This document shows positions 55,521 through 64,000 of a DNA stretch of 64,000 nucleotides, piece after piece. Position numbers and translations under genes: made by a program. The stretch's first letter is position 1, and every line of letters starts with the position of its first letter. Below the pieces are notes generated by a model. It saw nothing but the letters and a program-made list of their open reading frames with translations. It had not been told where the DNA came from and did not search any database. This DNA is from Rhizomys pruinosus. Taxonomy: Eukaryota; Chordata; Mammalia; Rodentia; Spalacidae. Location: assembly GCA_009823505.1 (NCBI GenBank), contig VZQC01013287.1:3427324-3491323 (forward strand). The letters are read 5' to 3'.

Positions 55521-56659
55521 CTGAAATTTTTCATTAATATTGAGCAGAAGTTGCTGTTTCAAAAATATCTTCATTACATTAAAATGAGTCTGTGATTCCA
55601 GTCCTCACGTTCCATCCCTACACTGACTTCTCGTTCTCAGGAGTGCATTCTCATCATCTTGAAGGGAATAGTAATTGACTGAACACTTTTGGTAAGTCCT
55701 TTCCAAGAGGTGAACATGAAGCAAGCACAAATCCCTTCATTTCCATGGAAATTCCCCAAAGAGTAAAATGAATGCTCTGATTGTCAGAAACATAATGCAC
55801 GAGTAAACTCAGGTTACTTTTCAGAGAACTGACTGTAACGTCTAATAATGCTGGAAAAGCTTGAAGCACAAAATGGACAAATGTAAGTATGTAATTGGAC
55901 ATCAATTTTTAAATGTGTCTGAGTATAAGCTTCCTAAATGGGAACTTCATCACAGGACTCCACTTCCTTTTAGGTGGTGAAAGACATTACTGGTGACAGT
56001 AAATTATCTTGAATCTATAATGCTCTTTCATGTTCTCTTTGAAATCCTGAATCCTGCAGATTCTCACGTGTTCTTTAAGCTTGTAACTGTCTAAGGACTC
56101 AATTTGTAACTACAGCATCAGCCAAGTGCTCCTAATGGATGAAGACAAGTTACCTACAATTAAATGCTTTAGTCATAGCACAATTGCTCATTCTCCATAA
56201 AGGAGCCCAAGAGAGATGTTCCTTCCTGTTTTATTGTATTGGAAAAGTCACACATACTATAAAAATCAGGAAGATTCTCAGAGATAGACTAGTAGTGAGA
56301 GAAGCTGAGAAGCTGAAGGATTCAATAGTTCTTGGAGTCAGTTCCAGATCTGAATGACTTCTTTGCACATCAGCTTCCATTTGACATGGTGAAGGAAGAC
56401 AGCCCAGCAGGAAGCAATATATAATCTAGGAGAGTGATGTCATATAATACGTATACATAATAAGAAGATAAAAAAATATATCTATAAGTCAAAAAATAAT
56501 ATAAGAAAAAGGTCCACGGGAAAAGGGGTGGAAGGAGTCCTATGGGACTGGGGGAGAGGTAAATAGGAAAGCTCAACTGTTACCACCGCTGTAGGAGGAT
56601 CTAGGTGAACGTACATGCTTCCCCAAGAGGGCCATTCTGGAATTATTGAATACATTGCT
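55521..56659. other. Intron, no recognised element
   Basis: 1.1 kb of low-copy sequence; the ORFs here have no recognisable domains. Confidence 0.45.
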
Positions 56660-56790
56660 CTGTGCCAGTGGTTGTTAACCTGGCTACACTTTGAAATCAC
56701 CAGGAGAGTGTTAAAACAAAACAAAATAAAATATAGCCCAGCAGGCCTGAACCCCATCCCCAAGTTCTAAGAATCTGACTTAATTGGTCT
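56660..56790 (+). mobile_element. MER5-like (hAT-Charlie) DNA transposon relic
   Basis: 'TGTGCCAGTGGTTGTTAACCTGGCTACACTTTGAAATCACCAGGAGAG', 'GGCCTGAACCCCATCCCC', 'AGAATCTGACTTAATTGGTCTGGG'. Confidence 0.75.
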
Positions 56791-57399
56791 GGGCAGGATG
56801 ATTGCAGTCTCAGCCTGGGTTACAAAGCTCTATCCTAGGGAATCAGAGTAATCAAAAAGATAAAGTAAAGGTGCAAGGTTCCCATTGTGGAGTCATTTGT
56901 CTTTTTAAATTATCTTTAAACATGCAAGACCTATGGGGACTCAACAGGCAATTTTCTCCTAACCTAAATACATTACAACCATTGGAACAGGATTCAATTT
57001 GGAGGACTACAAAGCTATTTTCACAAATCCCCAGGCTCTGTGATCTGTTCTCTGATCAATTCAGTTCTCTATTAAAACAATGAAAATGGTTTATTGTTTT
57101 TATTCCTCAGATAAGGATAATAATTTTCATATAACATTATATTTCATGGAGCATTGACTGCGTCTATGCTTTTGCAGCCTAGAACAGTTAATGAAAGCTC
57201 AGTATGTATATTCACGGGGATTTTCAGTGGGTTTACAAACCACCTACAACTCCCTAAGAGTTCACAGGCCCAGGTTAAGAGTTTCTGCTCTGTAGACTTT
57301 ACAAGTTATTGGTCAGGGGCAAGAGAAAAGGAAAGGAAAACTAGCTTTAGCCACCAAGATCTGGAAATTCCCAAAGTATAATAAGTAAATCTTCAATTA

Positions 57400-57520
57400 A
57401 TGTGTCTGAGAATCACCTGGGATTTTGTTAATCTGCAGGTTCTGATTTCGTTGGTTCACAATGGGCCTGAGATTCTGCATTTCTAGCTACCTGGTCATTC
57501 ACAGATACGTCTTTGAGTTC
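57400..57520 (+). mobile_element. MER5-like (hAT-Charlie) DNA transposon relic
   Basis: 'GTCTGAGAATCACCTGGGATTTTGTTAATCTGCAGG', 'GGGCCTGAGATTCTGCATTTCTAGC'. The end is diverged. Confidence 0.75.
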
Positions 57521-58195
57521 CAAGACATTTGGTGATATGTCACCAGTTTTACTTACTTTCCCTAGTAAACGGGACAAAAATGTACAAATATTTCCACCTT
57601 TCCTGAAAACCTAACACTGTACATAACATATACTATTTATTTTGCAACAATGACAACAACCACAACAACAAAAAAAGGGTAAGAAAGAAGGAAAAAATAA
57701 TTATTTATTTTCAATGGTCTCAGCGCTCCAATTGTTAGAACTTTTAAATTCAATAGTATTTCCTTTCATGGAACTAAATAGTATTAATTCAACATAAGTA
57801 ATTTTTTATCCTAAAAACGACAATGAAACAAAGGAAACAAAAACTCTCCCCTGGATGATGTTGCTCTGGAAGAAATGAAATTTTATTATGTAGTACAATG
57901 TGATTTTTAAGCTGTTTTTGTCTGGAAAAGAATTATACCTCAAACCAAGTTGTGATCCTGAAACCAGCTTTTCTGAACCAGAAAATAAAACAGAGTCCAT
58001 TGAGTTACGTGACTGTCCAGGTTCTTAGAGGCCATGCCCAGCAACAGTTACACAGAAAGGTCCTTGGAAGGTCACAAGCTCACAGCTCACCTTAGGCTTT
58101 AATATGATTCTCTCCCCTTAAAGAAAAAAAAAAAAAAACTTTTCCCATTACCAAAGCAAAATTAAATAAACAAAAGCAATATGTTTAAATTTTTC
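57521..58195. other. Intron, no recognised element
   Basis: AT-rich low-copy sequence up to the next SINE. Confidence 0.45.
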
Positions 58196-58210
58196 CCTTT
58201 GACTTTTTAA

Positions 58211-58447
58211 AATTTTATTTATTTATGTATGTGTATGAATGTACTGTCTGTATGCAGGTTTGTGCACCCGTGTCGTGCAATGCCATGGAGGTCAGAAGAG
58301 GGTGTCGAATTCCCCTGGAACTGGAGTTCTCCTGGAATTGGAGTTCCGGAAGGTTCTCGGCCGCCATGTGGGTGCTGGGGATCGAACCCGGGTCCTCTGC
58401 AAGAGCAGTCGGCGCTCTTAACCACTAGGCCATCTCTCCAGCCCCCG
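58211..58447 (-). mobile_element. B2 SINE (minus), young subfamily, TSD
   Basis: Reverse complement GGGGGCTGGAGAGATGGCC, B box GGTTCGATCCCC, internal duplication present. Flanks CCTTTGACTTTTTAA / CCTTTGACATTTTTAA. Confidence 0.96.
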
Positions 58448-58542
58448 CCTTTGACATTTTTAATAGGGGTTCTGGGCACTGAATTCAAGTCCATGTGCTT
58501 GAGAGGCAAGCAAGTGATGAAATAAGCACCTCCCCAGACCAT

Positions 58543-58546
58543 GTTT

Positions 58547-58597
<51 letters not shown>

Positions 58598-58602
58598 TTT
58601 TT
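58543..58602 (+). repeat. (TTTA)n microsatellite, L1 tail-derived
   Basis: Pure ATTT run at the poly(A) end of the minus-strand L1 that follows. Confidence 0.93.
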
Positions 58603-59138
58603 TACTGTTTTGAGCAGAAGTTCACTGTTTCAGTCAGTTCTTTGATGCAGTCCTTTCTGTTGTTGTTGTTGTTTCCAAAATGCATTATGCCCAACTGCTT
58701 TGTACAAAAGCTCAGGGGGCCCTACACAAGAAATACTTACAACTGGGTAATTGGCACTAGCATCCACAGATGAGGGATACCATTCGTCGTTTGTTTTTCT
58801 GGGACTGTGTTACTTCACTCAGCATGATGTCCTCTAGCTCCAGCCATTTTCCTGCAAAGCTCGTGATGTCGTCTTTCTTTACTGCTGCATAGAATTCCAT
58901 TGTGTAGATGTACCACATTTTCTCTATCCACTCGTCAGTTGAGGGGCATTTAGGTTGGTTCCAGCTCCTTGCTATTGTGAAGAGAGCTGCAATAAACATG
59001 GCCGTGCATGTATCTCTGTGGTGGCGTAAGTCTTGAGGGTACATGCCCAGGAGTGGTATGGCTGGGTCGGGTGGCAAGTTCATTCCAAGTCTTCCAAGGG
59101 TTCTCCACACTGCTTTCCATAGTGGCTGTACAAGTTTA
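58553..59138 (-). mobile_element. Young 5'-truncated LINE-1 with 13-bp TSD
   Basis: The minus strand enters ORF2 at about LVQPLWKAVWRTLGRLGMN. It stays open to the normal end (SEVTQSQKNKR...), then a short 3'UTR unlike those of the other L1s here, then the AT-rich tail. The exact repeat CATGTTTTTATTT is at 58540-58552 and 59139-59151. The ORF fragment (58757-59191) is undamaged, so insertion is recent. Confidence 0.9.
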
Positions 59139-59151
59139 CATGTTTTTATTT

Positions 59152-60104
59152 TTAAAACTACAAATTTGTAAAATACATAAAACAATTTCAAAACAATTTA
59201 TCAATGAGTTCTATATTGCTGTTTTTCTCTGTTTTGTCAAGGCGTTTAAAAAGCATCATTAGAGCACCGAGGCACACAAAGTACTGCATCACGCCTTTCT
59301 TCTTTTCTTCTTCCTTAGCTGCAAAAACACAACAGGGTTTGGATAATGGCCTCGATGAAGGGTAGAAGTGGGCAGCACAAAGTCATCTGCAGATCAGCAC
59401 AAACCCTCATAAAGCTCTCATTCTCTCTCTACTTTAAATTTGTGTGCAATTTTATTTAATTGTTGAGCAAGTCTATTTTGTTTGGGATTTGAAAAGAAAA
59501 CTCAGGCTAACAAGCCTATCTCAACAAATGGAAATAAGGTAAGGTCAAGAAGGGTACATTATTGTCTTGCGATTTCAAAGGAGCAATCATGCGATCTCAT
59601 TCATGCTCACACTGGGAATAAGCTCCCTCTTCCATTTCTACGCCACGAAGAAAGTGAAAAGAATAACTACTAAAAGGAAATCTAAAAACCTCTGGCGAAT
59701 CTCATCAGAATCAAGCCTCAAGAAAAAGGCGCAATTTCTCAAGCTGAGCAGCTCTCAAGGCTGAGTTGCACAGAGGAAAGTGCCATATTTTTCTTGCCTC
59801 TCCATATAATTCTAGGGTAAAGATTGTTATAAGAGTAAGGGCAAACAAACTATGAAAGAAAAATCCTAGACTTTTAATTTGTAAAGCAAAAGAGGGAAAA
59901 GCATACCCTAAATTCATAAAGTGACCAACTGAACGAGGTTTCTGGTCTCCCTGTTTCTTTCCGGGCACTGTACTGGGTAGTGAAAGGGATGCAGAGGAGG
60001 CTGCTGTTCTCAGGTAGCTCACATTCCAAGAGCAGGGAGAGAGGAGAAGGAGCAAACCAGTCATAAATGAAGTGATTCTTCTGCCATGACGGAAGAGTGA
60101 GTTA
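59152..60104. other. Intron, no recognised element
   Basis: Low-copy sequence. The 117-codon minus ORF at 59711-60064 has no recognisable family. Confidence 0.45.
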
Positions 60105-60248
60105 GCAGAGCGGGACTAATCCAGGAGAGGTTTCCTAGGTGCAGAGTGGGACTAATCCAGGAGAGGTTTCCTAGGTGCAGAGTGGGACTAATCCAGGAGA
60201 GGTTTCCTAGGTGCAGAGTGGGACTAATCCAGGAGAGGTTTCCTGGGT
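60105..60248 (+). repeat. 36-bp minisatellite, four copies
   Basis: GCAGAGTGGGACTAATCCAG plus 16 bases, almost identical copies (first has GCGGG, last has CTGGGT). Confidence 0.96.
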
Positions 60249-60364
60249 GCTAACTGGCAAGATGCTTATTTGAGGGAAATGAACAAGGGCAAAGCATAGT
60301 GACACAAATATATGCAGTTGTCATGACCAAACACATTTTTCTGTATGTTAACCTAAATTTTAAA

Positions 60365-60620
60365 AAAGAGGAGTAAGAAGGAAGGAGGAAGAGGAAGAGG
60401 AGAGGAGAGGAGGAGGAGGAGGAGGAAGGAGAAGAAAGGAGAAGGAGAAAGAGGAGAAGAGGAAGAGGAGAGGAGGAAGAAGAGGAGGAAGAGGAAGAGG
60501 AGGAAGAAGAGGAAGAGGAAGAGGAAGAGGAAGAAGAAGAAGAAGAAGAAGAAGAAGAAGAAGAAGAAGAACAACAACAACAACAACAACAATAACAACA
60601 ACAACAACAACAACAACAAC
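60365..60620 (+). repeat. Purine tract GGA/GAA passing into (CAA)n
   Basis: About 205 bp with an almost pure purine strand (GAGGAA-type, then (GAA)n), followed by 50 bp of AAC repeat. The poly-Leu/Phe minus ORF is an artefact. Confidence 0.95.
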
Positions 60621-60623
60621 TAC

Positions 60624-60825
60624 TGGGCTGGAGAAAAGAGACAGCTCAGTGATTATGAATGGTGGCTGCTCTTCCAGAGCACCAAGGTTCTGTTCCCACC
60701 ACCCACGTGGTGGCTAACTGCTCCTAACTCCAGCCCCAGGGAATCCAATGGCCTCTTCTGGCCTCAGTGGGCATTGCACACAACATGGGTGTGCTTACCT
60801 GCGTGCAGGCAAAACACAGGACCAG
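60624..60825 (+). mobile_element. B2 SINE, old
   Basis: TGGGCTGGAGAAAAGAGACAGCTCAG, CCCACCACCCACGTGGTGGC, GCAGGCAAAACAC end. Confidence 0.88.
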
Positions 60826-61629
60826 GAGTTCTAAGGAAAAGAAATGGACTTAGCATGTCCTTGGAATAGAAATGTCCATGTGGCTAAAGGCATGGAGCAT
60901 GATGAAAGAACCAGGAGATGAATCTTGAAGCAAAACAGGCCTGACCCTTTAAGAATTCAGATGTAATGAGAGGCTTTGGGGCAGTTTTGAACATACAGGT
61001 GCCATGATCTAATTTTCATTTTTTAAAGCTCTTTGGCTACCCTGTGGGGAATAAGTTACAGAACCTTCCTTGAATCAAGAGAACCAACACAGGAAACTAT
61101 TCCAATAGTCCAGACCAAAAAAAAAAATTTGATAAAGGCCTGGATCATCACCAGTGCAGTAAGTACAAAGATGAACAGGGAAGAGAGAAAAGGGTTTTAT
61201 CCCAATACTATGTCGTTTTATATTAGGTGCTTCAGCAGCTGAAGTTTTGCTGTCCTTGGGGGGGGGGAAACGGGTGCTCTAGAACCAGGCCCCTGATGAT
61301 ACTAGAGAAGTTCTGTAGAGGAAATCAAACAGAACCTGCATATATGGACAGATGACTATATATTTTGAGCCAAAACAAATTTGCTGATAGATGTGATTAA
61401 GTCAATCAATAAGAAAATGATTCTGTTTTGAGCAACTGAAGGGGCAGTGGAGTTCTCTATGAAACATAGAAGACTTGTGGGTAAACACATCACAATGAGA
61501 TCATGTTAAATTTAATATGTGAATTGGATAGCCAAAAGTCAAAACAAATAGAAGCTGCATTTAGGCAGGGAAGAACAGAGCTTACATGTTTATCAAGTCT
61601 TAGTGAGAAAGTAAGATCTGTATTTTATT
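60826..61629. other. Intron, no recognised element
   Basis: Low-copy sequence with a G9 run near 61260. Confidence 0.45.
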
Positions 61630-61845
61630 TCTTTAAATTTTAAAATATTTTTATTTTGTATATGGATGTATTGCCTGCCTGTATCTAAGTGCACTCATAC
61701 AATGTGCACAGAAGTCAGAAGAGAGTGTCAGATCCCCTGGAATGGGAGTTACAAATAGTTGTTAGTTACTGTGTGAGAATTGTACCAGGATCCTCTGCAA
61801 GAGCAACCAGTGCTCTTAACCCCTCAGCAAACTCGCCAGAGATTT
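61630..61845 (-). mobile_element. B2 SINE (minus), old
   Basis: GGATGTATTGCCTGCCTG, CAGAAGTCAGAAGAGAGTGTCAGATCCCCTGG, GATCCTCTGCAAGAGCAACCAGTGCTCTTAACC. Confidence 0.9.
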
Positions 61846-62587
61846 TAATACCTCCAATATTTTAGCTATTAAGAGTGCTATGCTAGTTAATTAGAAAATG
61901 ATTATAGTATAGTTTTAACAGAGTAATTGAGGAGCATCCATGATCTTCTTTTCTATGCTCCTCTGCCTTGACCCCAGCCTAGACAGTGGCATTCTTACTG
62001 ATCAATGTCAGTATCCAAAGGCATGGCATCACCAGCAGCCTCCAGCAGTGGTGATGAGCAAGCTCTGTCTTTACTGTTTTGATCTCTGAACTCTGGGCCA
62101 CCTGAGAAAGTATCCTGTTGCTTCACGTTTTATTGCCTGTTTCATCTTTATTTTAAAGGTTAAACATATCATCAGAGGACAGATGTGAAAGATAAATTAA
62201 ATCAGATGGGGGCCCAGTTATTGTTCTAACATCTTTTAGAGGACAGAAGACAATTTGAAAATAGCTCCACTTTGATACCATTGAGTTTCTGAGAAGCTAT
62301 CAGGACCATATTGAACTCATATTGAATAGAAAAATTGATGTTTTTCATCATTTATGAATATTTTCTCCCAATTGTTATAAAATATTATAAATAATTTCAT
62401 GTTTGCTTTTTTAAACCTTAAATTTATGTTTAAATGTACCTCAGAATAAATTTGAGAGAACTATCCTGGATTATGAAACACCCAAGCTCCTTTTATAGTA
62501 AAACCATGTGAGAGAATTAAAACAGCTTACGCAAGAGCACTTGAAGCCTGCCACTGTCGCCCGCAGTTCTGAAATAGAAAAGCTGCC
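61846..62587. other. Intron, no recognised element
   Basis: Low-copy AT-rich sequence. Confidence 0.45.
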
Positions 62588-62838
62588 TGGGATCTATGGA
62601 GATGGCTGGTTGTGTAAAGTACTTGCTGGACACACATTCTCATGAGTGTTCAGATCCCCAGCCAGCACCAACATAAAATCAGTTAAAAAGCAGGTGTGGG
62701 AGCTGTGGTGGCATGCTGTTAATCCCAGAACTCGGGAGGCAGAGGCAGGTGGATCTCTGTGAGTTCAAGGCCAGCCTGATTTACATAGCAAGCTCCGCCA
62801 GCTGGGACTAAGGGAGACCTTGTCTCAAAAAATACAAC
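62588..62838 (+). mobile_element. B4-like composite SINE (tRNA-type head plus B1)
   Basis: The head GGGATCTATGGAGATGGCTGG ... CAGATCCCCAGCCAGCACC is joined to a B1 body (GGTGGCATGCTGTTAATCCC ... ACCTTGTCTCAAAAAATAC). Confidence 0.8.
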
Positions 62839-62841
62839 AAA

Positions 62842-63085
62842 CAACCAGGTGTGGCAGTGTGTGACTCTAACCCTAGTGCTGGAAAGGAGTAGGTGAGGAC
62901 AGAAAATGCCCCTCAGCTGGCTGGCCAGCGAGGCTAGCCAAGACTGTGAGCTCCAGGGTCAGTGACAAACTGTCTCAAAAAATATGATGGAAAGTTCTGA
63001 GGATGGCACTCAGCGTCAAGCTCAGGTCTCCATACTCGCACCCATGCATGGATCTCTACACCACACACATGAAGCAGCCACGCTG
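62842..63085 (+). mobile_element. Second composite SINE (B4/RSINE type)
   Basis: CCAGGTGTGGCAGTGTGTG ... GCTGGCCAGCGAGGCTAGCCAAGACTGTGAGCTCCAGGGTCAGTG ... TCTCAAAAAATATGATGG, then a tRNA-like 3' part with CATGCATGGATC. Confidence 0.7.
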
Positions 63086-63177
63086 AGAGGGGGGAAAAGA
63101 AACTTTACAGCAAATGTAATACCACATTATAATAATTCTTTCATATGTTCAGCCTAGGTATTTAAAGAAAAGATGTC

Positions 63178-63209
<32 letters not shown>

Positions 63210-63879
63210 GAAGTCAACCTTAGCAAATCTTCCAGAGAAAGCTGTTTGGGGATGCTCAGTAACCCATGTTTTGATACCATTCTAGCCTTGCGTTAGACAC
63301 GTGACCCTTTTAAAGATAGTTGTATCCAGTGTTGCTTCCTGGCTGGTTAGCCCTCAGTCCGTGACAGAGACGACATCTGCCCCAGACAGCAAATCCCTAG
63401 AAACCGTGTTGAGATTCATGCCAGAGGCACATGTATGATACAGAACCTTCCTTGATCATCGTTATGAATGTGGGTCACAGAAGCAGGAGAAGCCCAGATT
63501 CTTCCACACGACGTCACCTCTCCTTTCCGGTCAGCCTTGCCACCTGTCCTCACACCTGTTCTCTCACCCTCCCCTGTGCAGCTTCCACATACTATCCAGT
63601 CGTCTCTGGTCTTCAGGCTCATTCACCTGGTGAGAAACTCACAGAAGACATCCTCTCAGTCTGCACTCAGATCTCTCGTTCTCCACAGAATCTGCCCCAA
63701 CTCTCTATCCTTCCAAACTGACTCTCACTGCTCTTGCTCTACTGTGCACCCGTCGCTGCCGTGCCCTGTTTGGCACAAGCACTGACAACGCTTCTTTCCT
63801 CAGCCTTTCAGATCTCAGTATTCAAGCACCTTCCCGATTTTCCACATCCACATACTTACCACTGATATATTTTTGTCTT
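63086..63879. other. Intron, no recognised element
   Basis: Includes an A-rich run at 63179-63215 and overlapping plus ORFs of about 100 codons (63431-63785) with no recognisable domain. Confidence 0.45.
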
Positions 63880-64000
63880 TAAGATGGTGCACACTTTTAG
63901 TCCCAGCAGTTGGGAGGCAGAGGCAGGCATATCTCTGTGAGTTCGAAGCCAGCCTGGTCTTTATAGAAGGTTCCGAGCCAACCCTGTCTCACAAAACAAA
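63880..64000 (+). mobile_element. B1 SINE running off the window
   Basis: GATGGTGCACACTTTTAGTCCCAGCAG ... GTTCGAAGCCAGCCTGGTC ... ACCCTGTCTCACAAAAC at the edge. Confidence 0.9.

Noticed and set aside
58225..58428. Overlapping ORFs in three frames at 58.2-58.5 kb (and similar at 12.4-12.8 kb)
   Set aside because: They are translations of antisense B2 SINEs; the same peptide wording recurs at each B2.
60353..60619. Poly-Leu/Phe/Ser minus ORF
   Set aside because: Low-complexity translation of a purine tract.

Overview
This is mammalian, specifically muroid rodent, genomic DNA. It carries active-looking rodent SINEs (B1, B2, B4-like composites), rodent-type L1 and a class II endogenous retrovirus (ERV), laid over older mammalian relics (L2, MIR, MER5, MLT1, L1M). 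There is no prokaryotic gene organisation. The species is not named by anything in the sequence. The young B2 subfamily here keeps an archaic 'GGCxGCCGAGAAC...GGAATCCGACACC' body with its own short internal duplication, so the lineage is neither mouse nor rat; a more basal muroid is my inference.

The only protein-coding gene I can support is on the minus strand: two consecutive internal exons of PDE11A, the dual cAMP/cGMP phosphodiesterase, at 10760..10849 (end of GAF-A) and 6157..6297 (linker and start of GAF-B). Both have consensus splice sites and keep phase 0. The rest of the window is therefore most simply PDE11A intron. I found no other exon by eye.

Layout. 1-5072: 5' end and most of a large, decayed minus-strand L1 (5'UTR monomers, ORF1, ORF2), cut by the window edge. 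5114-18756: intron with the two exons, many SINEs and two minisatellites. 20398-29039: a nested complex. A plus-strand L1 with an inverted 5' end (15-bp target-site duplication, TSD) was hit by a B1 and then by a 6.8-kb betaretrovirus-like ERV (Lys PBS, gag matrix, env transmembrane tail, two LTRs, a non-coding AT-rich core). 31471-34470: a B2, then an L1 split by a 1385-bp solo LTR with a perfect 6-bp TSD. 36171: a single n, followed by an indel-rich near-copy of about 32729-36075 (at about 36180-39685) that contains an extra B1. This looks like an unmerged second haplotype or noisy gap fill, not ordinary duplication, and the noisy texture continues to about 43.8 kb. 43.8-64 kb: intron with older repeats (MLT1, L1M, MIR, MER5), minisatellites at 47194 and 60105, microsatellites, a young 5'-truncated L1 (58553-59138) and further SINEs.

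How the parts relate: everything apart from the two exons is intronic. The biological content is (i) the GAF-A/GAF-B junction of PDE11A and (ii) a readable stratigraphy of retrotransposition, with TSDs that give the order of events. I see no convincing undescribed system. The most useful second looks are the assembly duplication with an embedded presence/absence B1, the chimeric ERV, the B2 subfamily duplication and one possible enhancer at about 19.5-19.7 kb.
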